64,000 bases of DNA from Lyophyllum atratum (lineage: Eukaryota; Basidiomycota; Agaricomycetes; Agaricales; Lyophyllaceae), in contig JACGCN010000039.1 in assembly GCA_014905825.1 (NCBI GenBank), positions 419,064 to 483,063 on the forward strand. The letters run 5' to 3'. A program made the translations under genes and the position numbers. The notes under the pieces are model-generated. The model did not search any database. It had not been told where the DNA came from and worked only from the letters and a program-made list of their open reading frames with translations. This document shows, one piece after another, positions 32,155 through 44,093 of the stretch (positions are counted from its first letter, which is position 1; each line of letters opens with the position of its first letter).

Positions 32155-34128
32155 ATGGACCAAACGACCCATGCAGCCACCCACTGGATGAGCTTCAGTG
32201 CAGTTCCACGCGTGCGGTTTGGGGATGAGCGCGATTTCACTTGCAAACTAGCAGTTGTTCTCGATGACGGGGCTCGATCTGACTTCTCTGGTATCAGAGT
32301 CATAATCGTGCACAATGCGGGTCCCGGAGCACACCTGGTACGCGTTCTTTATCTTCAAGTTGTACGACATGCAGGGCTGATCGGCCTTGGTCCATTAGAC
32401 TGTGAAGAGGCGCGACTGTGATTACGAGGAATACAATCCTCGGACCCGCTCAAGCAGAAGCGTTAGACAGCGACTGACGGCCCTTCGCAGCACAGGGGAC
32501 AGAAATCGCCTTCTCGGTGACAATACTAATGCGAACGTCGCTGAAAGGCACAAACTATGCACCGTCATATTCAATCTATATTCAATGTATCAGCTAAAAA
32601 CTGGGGATCTCTGCGCAACTCTGGAGTGCCCTCCTGTGCCTCAAAAGGTTGACTGGGCCATTCAGGGGCCTACGATCATCAAATATGAATATATACAGCG
32701 GCTACATACAGACTCGGTATACCTCTTCCTTGAAAGCAATCACAAATTTGCACAAGATTTATACACGGCTCGTATACTCCCAATTCGATCGACAAGCCGT
32801 TCACCATGCGTTTCCCTTCCCTTCCCCATCATCCGCCGCATTTCCCTCTATGCTTGCAACGTGGAACGAGATGGTTGGCGCCAAACTCTAGCGTCAATCG
32901 GACTGGTTTGCAAAGCATGGGCACCTCTTTTTGACTTGTTTTTCGAAGTGTTCTTAAATTCAAGCTACGACTCTAGAAAAGACAAAGCCCCCCCGAGTAT
33001 AACAGCAGTCGCACGCTCATTATCAAGAAATCCTGCTCGTGGTGCACTCGTCAAAACATACTCTCCAATCCAATACCGTCCTATTCCAATGAAGCGGGTC
33101 ACTGTCGCAAATTTTGTAAAATATTGCAAAGCCCAAAACACCATCCTACGTCTTGCGACGTCCCTTAGGAACATCACTGTGGCGTCAACGCTTGTACCCC
33201 TATTCCAAGAGTTTGTCGACATCCTTCGCACATTGGAAGACGTTCAATCCTTCCGATCCATGAATACCTCCTACTGGCAGTTGCTTCCCCAGGAAAGAAC
33301 CCCCGTGAGGGCCTTGAGCTTTGCAGATATTGAAAGAATCATTGCTCGCTGGCCACATCTTACGAGATTGGTACTAGCTGGATGGACCAGCCCCCCGCCT
33401 TCGAGCTCGCAAAGCTTTTCATCCGAAAGATCGAAGGATCTCGATGTCGTAGGACAAAATACGGAGTATGAGGATGAGGTAAACATTATATCATCCTTCT
33501 ACCTACCTTCTTATCCATCTCAGTCTCATGACCCGCACAGGGTCTCGAACCTCTGTGCCGGATCGAGGACCTCACTCTGGTCAACGGCAAGCTTACGGCT
33601 TCACAACTAAGATTCCTTGCGAGCCCTTCACATCACCTAGCACCCACCCTCCATAGAGCCAGATTCAAAGACGTCCGAGGGATATCGAATTCCGAATTCC
33701 TAGCCTTCCTGACGTCAGTGGCTTCGACTCTCGAATCCTTATCCATCTTTCGATGCAATTACCCCCGTGCTTCCGAGGATGAGGAGTACGCCATCGATGC
33801 GGCAATGCCAAACCTGGCATTATTGGAGTCCCTCGATGTCGAGGGCGACCATGCTAGCACGTTGAGCATCTCGAGGAAGACCCGTCGGGAGTCGTGGAGC
33901 GGCTGTGCGACAGGCCGCATCGTGATCGATAATCCGCACTCGATGGATTTGGCGAGCATTGTCGAAGCATTACCTGTTACTGGGTGGGACTCTGTCACGG
34001 TCGTTCGGAATCCCAAGAAGACGTACCTGCCTGATTTAGTCCTGGAGGCGTCGGATATTGCACAAGCAAGAGGGATAAATTTTGACTTGGTGATTATCTT
34101 GTGCATTTTGGGTTACGTTGCCTGCTGA
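32155..34128 (+). CDS. F-box-like protein, tandem copy 3
   Basis: Three exons, 32155..32337, 32399..33478 and 33541..34128, encode 616 residues. It is the closest relative of copy 2: the same intron positions, the same first exon (MDQTTHAATHWMSFSAVPR, DFSGIRVIIV), F-box-like LPFPIIRRISLYACNVE and VCKAWAPLFDLFFEV, and a complete C-terminal block ending near GINFDLVIILCIL. The linker after intron 1 (TVKRRDCDYEEYNPRTRSSR) keeps the basic/Tyr pattern. Exon 2 has a 2-codon insertion (EDE) at its end relative to copy 2. Function is inferred as an SCF adaptor. Confidence 0.76.
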
Positions 34129-34681
34129 CTTACGCTCGGATCAGATCAGTAGTCCTACACGGCCACGGCGTCGCTGATCTGCATTGAATGTTGTGGGAAA
34201 GTGCAACTGAAATGGATGCCAGAGTGAAAGAGGAGGGACCTCCGTCGTTTTCCGGAAGAGATGTGAACAAGGCATTGATATGCGATATTCAATTGTTAGT
34301 GGTACTGAAGAGTAAAAAAAGTTGCATGGAGCCCTCGAGGTTGGAACAGGATGAAAACTCACCACCTCACATAACATGATAGCCCTGCTCTGAGGTGAAA
34401 AGGCAGAGAGATGCAAGAGATTCCAGATGCTCAACTGAGTATCAATGCACGGACGCTGTGGGCAACAAACGTTCGACCTGTCGTTGAAAGGAGTTCGAAG
34501 GCTCAACTTGAACTTGGGAGAAGTTCCGCGGCATGGTGACACGTGACAGACGCGACGCGACGCGACATGATTCAAATTGCCCTAGAAAGGCGAACACAGT
34601 ACAACTACAAGGTTCTGCGATTTACTATAAACCAATAAAAATACATGTAAGTTCGACACAAGAAACAAAATGACGTCCAGG
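34129..34681. other. intergenic, F-box array to HDAC copy A
   Basis: Shares 3'-flank homology with copy 2 up to about 34300, so the duplication unit includes some downstream sequence. A gacgcgacgcgacgcgac run lies at about 34551-34568. No gene is supported. Confidence 0.5.
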
Positions 34682-36700
34682 TCAAGTATCAACCGGCATG
34701 TCATCCCAATCATCATCCACCTCCTCCTCCTCTCCCAACGACCCATGCCTCCCCCCCCTCTCCATCAACTCCCCAATCGGAATTGACTCCACCGGCTGCT
34801 TACCCAAAATGACGTCCTCGAGATTCTCGTCCCACCGCGCCCCGCTCTGGAAGAACCGCCGCTTTGCTGTTTTCCCCGGCACGGCTCCGTGCTCGAAGTG
34901 GCTGTACCCAGGCTCCTGCACGGGCACGTCGAAGTACTGGCCAGTCAGGAGACTCATGCGCGTCCGGGAGGGTCCGGATTTGGGGTGACGTCGGGGGCGG
35001 GGGCGGCTTGAGGTGGATTCGTCGGAGTCCCAGGAGTTGTCGTCGTCGGAGGTTTCGGAGGGGGAGTCGGATTCTTGGAGGTCGTAGACGTACCGGGCGT
35101 GTTCTGGCGAGGAGGTGTTAGGGTGACGTTAAGAGGGTGGGAGGGGTGATGACGTACGAGCTAGCCGTGCGTCTAACTCGTCCCTGCATTCTTCGTCGTC
35201 GACGCTGAACCCGAGGTGTTGCCCGACGCTTTCTCGCGGGACGTCGTGCATGCCCACTGAGGGTGCAGCTATGAGGTCTTGGAGTTGCTCTAGGGCCGTT
35301 ATTCTGCACGCAGAGTCCGGTAAGTCACAGCCCCGTTGACGATATCATGGCAACAGACCGAACTTTGTCCAAGGAGCCGTCCTTGACGTTAAGATCGTCC
35401 ATGTTATTCTCTACAACCTCTAAACGATACCGCGGCCCAAACCATTCAAAGTACTCGTTCCAGGGAAGATGCGGGTCGATGGTGTCTTCGATGCCTAGTG
35501 CACAGGCCGTTTCGTACGTCCAGGTGCGCGCGACATTTTTCACGGTGTAGCCGCCCCCGCCAAGGAGAATCAGGGGGATGTTTTGTTTCCGTAGGTATTG
35601 GACACAGGACGCGTGACCATGCATTGTCAGGTTGAAACACCCTAGCTTATCCCCAGCGAGGGAGTCCGCACCACATTGAAGCACAACCGCGCCTGGACGG
35701 TAGACTTCGAGAATTTTGGAGATGACCTGGTAGGATCACTTGACGATGAAATATAAAGGGACATGTAGGTCACGCACTGGCTCGAAGACACTTTGGAACG
35801 ACTTGTCCGTGATCCCATCCTTTAGGGGCACGTTGATAGCGTATCCCTTCCCCTTCCCCCGCCCCCTATCCTCTTGAGTCCCCGTCCCAGGAAAGTATTC
35901 TCCGAACTTGTGGAAACTGCATGTCATGACGCGATCCGTGGTGTAAAAAGCCTCTTCCACTCCGTCTCCGTGATGGCAGTCGATATCTATGTACAAGACG
36001 CGTGGATAGGTTCGGAGGAGCTCTAGTATTCCGAGCACGATATCGTTGATGTAGCAGAAGCCGGACGCTTCTCGTTTTTTCGCGTGGTGGAGGCCGCCGG
36101 CCCAGTTGATGGCGATATCTGCGGCGCCCGAGGTAATTCGGTGCGCAGCGCCTGGTATATCGTTATATATGAAGAAGTAAGGTCTGGATTAGAAATGATA
36201 CGCACCTATTGAGCCACCGGCTGAGATTGAGCAAAACTCGAAGACTCCTTCGAACGCCGGGTTGTCTTCTCCGACTAGGACTGGCAGCGGCGTTAGGGGA
36301 ACGACGCAGAGGATGATCGGAGTGCTCACATCTCGTTCCGTGATATGTGAGGTCCTCTGCAGTCTCCGGCGTAACTCGATTGAGAAAGTGCACATATTCG
36401 TCGGTGTGGAATGAGCTCATGGTTTCCGGCGAGGCTCTTTTGGGTTTCTGCAAAGGAGACTCAGGCCGGTGGGCTCCGGTGGAAGTAGTGACCACGCACC
36501 AGTACATGCATCTTCCCGAGCATGTCGTATGCGTTGACTAGATCGTGTGTTACGCGTATTCGATGGGGTTTCATTGGATGGCCGAGGCCATATGTATATG
36601 CCCCAGCGTCCGCTGCGGTTATATCGTCATGAGAACTAGAGGTTAAGGAGGACGAAGGGGACTTACGATCATAGTAGTAGGCCACTCGTCTCTTAGACAT
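34682..36700 (-). CDS. class I histone deacetylase (Rpd3 type), copy A
   Basis: Eight exons: 36700..36667, 36612..36500, 36447..36330, 36280..36206, 36151..35778, 35726..35359, 35303..35158 and 35103..34682. They encode 549 residues. It is a zinc-dependent lysine deacetylase of Rpd3/HDAC1 class. Visible motifs are [67 protein letters not shown] (catalytic His pair and zinc Asp), [31 protein letters not shown] and [16 protein letters not shown] (catalytic Tyr). The C-terminal tail is acidic and Ser/Asp-rich with [12 protein letters not shown] and DDDWDD near the end. All catalytic residues appear present. It is divergent from MCD4. SAP18 in the same window belongs to the Sin3 complex in which such enzymes act. 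Confidence 0.97.
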
Positions 36701-37044
36701 TGTGGCGCAATATGGGGGAGCAGGAACGCTCGCGGTAGGAATACAAAAACTGGAAGAAGGCGGTCCGGAATTGTGCATGGATTGCCGTCATTGGAGGCTT
36801 CTGAATCAAATAAATGCAAACACCAATTGATATTCTGCGGCCAACATGTCCGCCTGTTTCCCTGTACGACTGCTGTTGTTGGGACCCACGCGCGCAGCTG
36901 AACAGCACAGCCGAATGTATATGTATGTGTTGACCTATTATACAAAATGCATCACATGCTGAGCGCTCGGCAGTATCTAGGGCACCTGGTCGACGGTAGC
37001 CTGAATCGGAACAGTGAACTAGCCTGCCATATAAGCTCGCCGTA
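36701..37044. promoter_or_regulatory. divergent promoter region, HDAC A / MCD4
   Basis: These 344 bases separate the two start codons and contain no coding signal, so they should hold both promoters. A catataag element lies at 37028, only about 10 bases before the MCD4 start, so it is probably not a working TATA box for that start. Confidence 0.4.
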
Positions 37045-40000
37045 ATGAGCAATGCTGCGAACTCTCAAGCGGCGCAAGCAACACGGACACACTACAATGT
37101 CACGAAGCTATTGATTCTTGGACTTATCTTTCACCTGGTCTACATCGGAACCGTCTTCGATTGCTATTTCACAAGCCCCGTCGTCAATGGCATGCGACGA
37201 CATAATGTTGGATACGCAGAGGCAAAGCGCCTGGTATTGATTATAGGTACGCCAACATAACTCTATCCTTTCGATGGCTTGCTTGATTCAAACCGTTGCA
37301 ATCTAAGGTGACGGTCTGAGAGCCGACCTGCTCTTCAACGTCGACGCGTTTCCCACCATCCCTGACGCGCCGAAGACCGTGGCACCACACCTCCGCTCCA
37401 TCGCACAATCTCGCGGGGCGTTTGGAATATCCCATACACGCGTCCCAACCGAAAGTCGTCCAGGACACGTCGCCGTCATTGGTACACCATTCCCTCCTCG
37501 TTCCAGCCACGACCATCGCTAACGCGACCTTATGCACAGGTGGCATGTACGAAGACGTATCTGCAGTGACAAAGGCAAGGAACTTTCGCATACTCGCCAG
37601 TTCACCTTGGACTTACTCAAAATAGGGCTGGAAAACTAATCCAGTGAGGGTCTCGACTCACCTGCATTGCCTTCGTTACTTACCCCGTTCAGGTGGACTT
37701 TGACTCCGTCTTCAATCAGTCGAGCCACACCTTTTCTTTTGGCTCCCCCGACATTCTACCTATGTTTGCTCGTGGTGCAACGCCTGGCAAAGTCAAGACT
37801 TGGAGTTATAATGAAGAAGACGAGGATTTCACTAAGGGTGAAGCACATCCATATATTCACCTCGTTCGATTCTCATACACGCATTATTCAGATGCGACCG
37901 CTTTAGATCTTTGGGTCCTTGACCAACTCCGGAATCTCTTCCACAATGCCACGACGGATGCGACGCTGAATTCCCAACTTCGAGCTGGCAAGGTCGTCTT
38001 CTTTCTGCACCTTCTTGGTCTGGATACGACGGGTCATTCTTATAGACCTCACTCTCGGGTATGTACATGATAGAGATATTGCGCTTCGAGATGGAGACTG
38101 AAGCATCGCTTACAGGAATACATGAACAACATCCAGATTGTCGATAGCATCGTCCGACAGACAGAGGCTCTGATGACTGAGTTCTACCAAGACGATGAGA
38201 CGAGTTTTATATTCACCGCAGATCACGGCATGTCCGTTATCGGAAACCACGGCGACGGTGGTACGTCTTTCTCTGCACATTTAGTTGGCTTTGTAGTTAT
38301 CACTCCTTCAGATCCCGACAACACACGGACACCCCTCATCGCCTGGGGTCGAGGTATACGGGGCCCCTTACCGGACTCCACGCCCTCCTCGCACGACTCG
38401 TATTCCAAACCATGGCACCTGGGCCACTTGTTCCGTCGTGACATCGAGCAAGCAGATGTAGCTGCGCTCATGGCATCATTGCTAGGAATAGACTGGCCAG
38501 TCAACTCCGCTGGGGTCCTGCCTGACGTCGACCCCACTCGGCCTGGCTACTTGTCGCCCCGCTTGGGTGACGAGACGCTTGCCCACGCTGCGCTTGTGAA
38601 TGCCAAGGTCAGTCATCAACTCCTGTACATCCTGTACGTCTGTAAACCCCTTCGAAGGTGATATTGGAGCATTATACCATTAAGCACGGTCAGTACGCCC
38701 ACTCACTTGGTCAAACAACGTCCTGACCAACCCTTGCGTAGAGCTCAAAAAATCGCGAACTCTATTGTACAAACACTTCAACCCTCTGGAAAAGCTTTCG
38801 CGGACCAAGCATCCCTTGCCCCACCGAAAAGCAACCCTCTCACAAATTGAACGCCTCATCCAGCAGCGAGACTGGCACGCCGCCCGCGCCATGTCCGCCG
38901 AACTCATACAGACAGGCTTGAACGGCCTCCACTACCTCCAGACATACGAGCGGCTCCTCATCCGCGGCATCGTCACCGCTGCATACATCGGCTGGGCTGC
39001 ATACGCCTCGCTGTACATTTTCAGACCCATGGACTACATGTCCGTAGCGCCAGCGTCAGCGTGGAATAATGGTATTGTGGATGCGGTGGCTGGGGTGACG
39101 CTGCTGGGATTTTGGGCGCTGTTTGCGGTGCAGAGAGCGCCGTGGACGTTTTATGTGTATATTGCGTTTCCGTGCTATTTCTGGCACCAGGTATTGTCGC
39201 AGATTATGCTGGGTCTGCCGAACCAGGTTCGGGGTCGTGTCGGCTACTTGAAAGTGCTGGTCTGCGCGGTTATGACTGCAGCGGTTCTGCAGGGCATGGT
39301 GGTGAGTTTCTCTTGGCTTAAGTCGCTGCAGAGTTTGTGCTAATGCATTCTTAGGCTGCTTATACTCATCGCTTCATCTGGAGCATTGGGTTTCTCTTGA
39401 TTGGAGTGATATGGCCTGTTACGTGGCCAAAAGACAGGCTTCGGAAACATTTTACTCCGGCTATCTTGTGGGCACTTTTGTGTCTCGTTGCTGCCGTCTT
39501 TCCCATACTTTCGGTGGAGAAGCAGGAGAGTCTGCCAACGATGTAAGAGACTTTCGGCTATGAACGCAGCGAAACAAATTGATGTGACCCTCTAGTCTTG
39601 CTGGCGGGACGTTGATCCTCGTTAGCGGCTTCTTTTCGGCCGCATGGGTTTTGAAAACAGTTGAACGCGAAAAGGGAAAAGAGAGCCGGAAGTCATTGAC
39701 CATTCTCTTCTCTATCCAAGTGAGGGTTGTGCTGCTCACGGAGAGCCATCACTGATTGTATTATAGGCGGCGTTGATCGTGATCATGATGGCTATCACGG
39801 GGAGCTCTGTCCGCAGTCTTCAAGCAAAACAAGGCTTGCCGTTAATCAACCAAGTCTCGGGATGGATAACGCTAGGTGGGCTTTTGCCTACCTTCCATTC
39901 ATTCATACGTTGACACTCCTTCCAGTCGTAGCCTCCGTACTCCCATTCGCATCAAGAGGAAACTACCACACCGCCTATTCGAAGTTCCTCGTGTATTTCC

Positions 40001-40894
40001 TCGGGTTTGGGCCGTGCTTTGTTATCCTCTCCATAAGTGTTGAGGGCCTGTTCTATGTCGCCTACTCGGTGGTGTTGGCAACCTGGGTCGTAATGGAATC
40101 AATTGCGCGGAATGGCACGCCTCGGCCGAGGACTTCGGGGGGTAGCGAGCACAAGATGAAAGTATATCAGTTCCGGCCTGATGATTTGAGGATAGCTCTG
40201 TTCTTCCTGTTTTTCGTGCAGGTTGGGTTTTTTGGGACTGGAAAGTGAGTTGTGCGGTCCTGGTTCTCGTACGGCTGGCTAACCTGAATGACCAGTGTGG
40301 CGTCTATATCGTGAGTGGTTCGATGTTGGGTGAGGATTGACTCATCTTGACCATCCTAGATCGTTCTATTTGGAACCTGTATATCGACTGATACCGATAT
40401 TCAGTCCATTCTTCATGGCTGCTCTTCTCGTTCGTATCGTTTCCTCTAGCATTCACGTATCCCTTCTGATGGGTCTGCTCCAGATCTTCAAGATTGTAGC
40501 TCCATACATCATCCTCGCTGTAGCATCTGCGTTGCTCAACGACTTCTTGCACCTCCCGCCCTTCTCGCTGTTACTCGTTGCTCTTACTCTCACGGATGGT
40601 ACGCTCTACCCATGCCTATCACCTTCGACCCCTTTCATTGATCCTTTCGTGCAGGAATGACAATAACTTTCTTTTTCAATGTTCGGGACACAGGTATGTC
40701 TCTCCGAGCTTTGTAATAGGCAGAGGTGGTTTCTTACGGAAGTTTGGCAAGGCTCTTGGCTGGAAATCGGGCAGTCGATTACGTTCTTTTGCATCACGTC
40801 GCTATTGCTACTGTGGTCGACAGGTATATGTGCGGCTGGCGAGTACCTGCTTGCGGACGTCGTGAGTAGATCTTCTGTACGGAAGGACCAATAG
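37045..40894 (+). CDS. MCD4: GPI ethanolamine phosphate transferase 1
   Basis: Seventeen exons encode 1000 residues: 37045..37246, 37308..37481, 37540..37574, 37626..37643, 37693..38058, 38116..38260, 38312..38607, 38658..38688, 38742..39301, 39355..39542, 39596..39719, 39767..39875, 39926..40244, 40296..40310, 40360..40598, 40655..40693 and 40752..40894. The ER-membrane enzyme (PIG-N) adds phosphoethanolamine to the first mannose of GPI precursors. There is one N-terminal membrane segment, then the alkaline-phosphatase-like catalytic domain with [39 protein letters not shown] and FTADHGMS, then the multi-span PigN region. Exons 4 (18 bases) and 14 (15 bases) are microexons. Intron 3 has a GC donor at 37575. 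Length agrees with fungal orthologs. Confidence 0.96.
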
Positions 40895-41505
40895 AGGATG
40901 TGTACACCAATGTGCTACACCGGGTCCCAAAACAATTGTGGTGCTGTGTTATGTTGCGATTCTTCCACTGGTGTAGGTGACGCGAAAGAGGGTAAGCCAT
41001 TAGCGCATTAGCGATGATATTTCACAGCTTTCCTTGCCATTTTGAATTTCAACGCGTCGCATTCAAGTCGCGTCGATCAAGTGCCAAACCACCGACCGTC
41101 CTCCATGCTGTTGTACACCTAAACTCCAGCTCATAAGGCTTCCGATACGAGCTTACCTGGGAGCAATACTCGGCGATCCGAGGCATGCTAGCCTCTGAAA
41201 CGCTGGATATCCAGTGCAGAATCAAGTTTACGCATAGCACGTCGCGTCGCGTCTATCACATGGATCGTCAAATCAAATTCGAATTTGAATGTCACCCTGG
41301 ATCAGATTATTGATATCGCTTCATCTCCTTATGTCACAAATCCTTGGGGTTATAGTATTAGGCTCTTGCCACGCTGCTTATCGGACTATCCCTTTCTAAA
41401 GCTATCTCCACACCCTCTTATCGCCTTCATAAAGATTGACAAGTATGCAGGTGGTTCTAAGCTGCTCGAATCCAATTCCACACACGGCGTTTACCCACCT
41501 GCGAT
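40895..41505. other. intergenic, MCD4 to purine permease
   Basis: Upstream region of the permease. It includes an acgtcgcgtcgcgtctatcac run (about 41238) similar to the inverse of a run near 34551, and a ttatcggactatcc stretch near 41380 containing GATA-type cores. Regulation by a GATA nitrogen factor is only a guess from family knowledge. Confidence 0.4.
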
Positions 41506-43812
41506 ATGTTCTCTGGGTCCGCAACAGAAGAGCCGAAGGCGACGGCGCTCCCAGTGCTCCATTCAGCATCCATTCCCGGTAACACTACGGAGCCTAGACG
41601 AAACTCGTTCCAGGGGTTGAAGAGGAAATTTCTTACGAGGGAAGGGTGGTTTGGCGACTACGATTATGCCTGGTGCGAAGTGGCACGCGCACCCTTGTGC
41701 AGACGCTGACGTTTGAAACCAGGCTATGCACTCCGTCTCTTCCCTTCCTGAGGGGAAAGCCTCGCTTGCCGCCCTTCTGCGCTGTTGATACAGAGCTTCC
41801 TCTGGCATTGGCGATTTCGAGCGGACTACAGCATGCTCTTGCCATGCTCGCTGGTCTCATCACGCCCCCCATCATATTTGCGTCCTCCTTGCACTTGGAC
41901 CCAGCAACCTCAGCGTACATGATCTCGGCGTCTCTCATTGGATGCGGTAAGTCTCCAAGGTTCCCTAACATGGCAGAAGAGGTAGCTAATCAATTGATCG
42001 ACCTAGGTATCCTGAGTTTGGTGCAAATGTCGCGTGTCCACCTATTTCGGGGCTACTACCTTGGCACTGGTCTCATCACTGTGGTAGGAACCAGTTTTGC
42101 GACGCTCAGCACGGCGAATGCAGTACGTGCTTGCCTTGTTCGGAGTATCGGAACTGGTCGCTGATACATCATACCAGATCTTCGATGCTATGTACAGAGA
42201 CGGGACGTGCCCTTCAGTCACGTCCGACACTGGGGTGGTTACGCGCGGAGCGTGCCCCGATGCTTATGGAAAGGTTCTAGGTGAGAAAGTCAGCGCCGTC
42301 ACGCTACACGCCGATTCATAGGTACTCCACATGCAGGAACAGCTCTTATATGCTCATTCCTCGAAATATTCATGTCCTTCCTCCCTCCTCGCGTCCTGAA
42401 GCGCGTTTTTCCACCAATCGTAACAGGTATAATCGGACTGTCAGATTCCACACACTTCGGTATCTGACTTGAGCGAAAGGAACTGTTATTCTCATGATCG
42501 GCGCCTCTCTCATTGGCGCTTCAGGGATGCCGAATTGGGGAGGCGGCTCCAATGACTGCAAGAACTCGCCTGCGGGCACCATCTTCGAACTCTGCCCTAC
42601 TATCTTTGCCCCACGACCCCTTCCGTACATTCTTCCTTCTTCCGTCATGTATGTGGCTAAAGCTCGCTTTTTTGCAGTTGGGGCTCGCCCGAGTTCATCG
42701 GGCTAGGCTTTTTGTCGTTTGTGGCAATTATATTAACGGAGATCTTTGGCTCTCCATTCTTGAAGAACATCAGCATCATCGTTGGCTTAGCTGTGGGCTG
42801 CATTGTAGCTGGAGGTGCAGGTTATTTTGACGGATCGAATATTAAATCTGCACCTGCGATCACCTTTCTGTGGTATGCATGGCCTCGGCGCGAGCGTTGT
42901 CACAAACTGAAAATCTGGTCAGGGTGCATCGATTCAAAATTTCAGTTTACCCGCCAGCCATATTGCCTATGTTGGCTGTATACAGTAAGTTCATACCTTG
43001 TCTCATGACGCCAAGTCAATGTTGGGTGTTACCAGTTTCTCTGGCGATGGAGGCGATCGGCGATATCACTGCGTCTGCAGAGGTGTCCAGGGTTGAAGTT
43101 CAAGGACAAGAGTTTGAAACGAGGATACAGGGCGGAGTGCTGGTACGCATTCTAAGGCTCCATTCACCGTGATCCTGCCATATCTAATAGAACATCCGCA
43201 GGCCGATGGACTCGGCGGCTTCTTCTCTGCTCTCTTCACCGTCACTCCTCTCTCGACCTTTGCGCAGAACAACGGCGTGATTGCCATCACGCGCTGTGCG
43301 AACCGCGGGGCAGGGCGGTGGTGCTGCTTTTTCCTCATCCTCTTCGGCGTCCTCGGTAAGGTCTCTGGCGTCTTCCTGTCCATACCAAACCCGGTGCTGG
43401 GCGGCGTCACGACGTTCCTGTTTGCAAGCGTAGCTGTGTCGGGGGTACGGGTGCTATCTTATATAGACTTTTCCCGCCGCGAAAGGTTTATTCTCGCTGC
43501 GGCGTTGTCGTTTGGCGTGGGCGACTTGCTTGTGCCTGACGTCTTTACACACCTGTTCGACGGAGTGGAGAGTTCGGATGCGGGTCTCCGAGGGTTGTTT
43601 GATTCGATCACAATTATATTGAGCACACCTTGTGAGTGGCTACATGTCCTTTATCCGATATGTGGTTGATCTTTATCTATGCTGTTTTAGTTTTGTCTTC
43701 GGGCATTGTCGCTGCCATACTCAATCTGGTTTTACCCCCAGAGGCTGTAGAAGAGACAGATGATAGGGAGTCTGATTTAGAAGACCCGGAAGCGTCAATC
43801 AAGACCTCGTAG
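41506..43812 (+). CDS. NCS2-family xanthine/uric acid permease (UapA/UapC type)
   Basis: Eleven exons encode 586 residues: 41506..41672, 41723..41946, 42007..42122, 42178..42280, 42337..42426, 42480..42624, 42678..42872, 42923..42984, 43036..43142, 43202..43631 and 43691..43812. It is a plasma-membrane proton symporter for purines. Diagnostic motifs are SGLQHALAM in TM1 (the QH pair), ISLAMEAIGDITASAEVS in TM8, and the NCS2 signature AQNNGVIAITRCANR. The N-terminal RKFLTREGWFGDYDYAW is typical of fungal UapA/UapC. The C-terminus is acidic and short. Length matches Aspergillus UapA (about 570-580). Substrate (xanthine or urate) is inferred from family resemblance. Confidence 0.95.
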
Positions 43813-44093
43813 TACAGCGTTTATTGGCTGGTAGTAGTAATAGTAGTAGTATATTACTGGCGTGGTCCTGGTATTTGTCTATAGGGTAGTCGTGAGTTGG
43901 TCGTTGGCAGGAATTCGAAATGTAACACTACTGCCTTCAGTGAATTTGACTTGTGGAAATCCACGTGGCCGCAATGTGTCCTTCTCTTTCTCACCTGCAA
44001 TGATTGATCGCGCCGAGCCTGCACAGTCCTTATCCTGTACCCCATCGCCATTTGTTGTTATTATCTCTACTATCACCCAGAATTGTGGTCTAA

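Noticed and set aside
34541..41262. Shared gacgcgacgcg / cgcgtcgcgtc runs near 34551 and 41238
   Set aside because: Too short and simple to claim as a common regulatory element without expression data.
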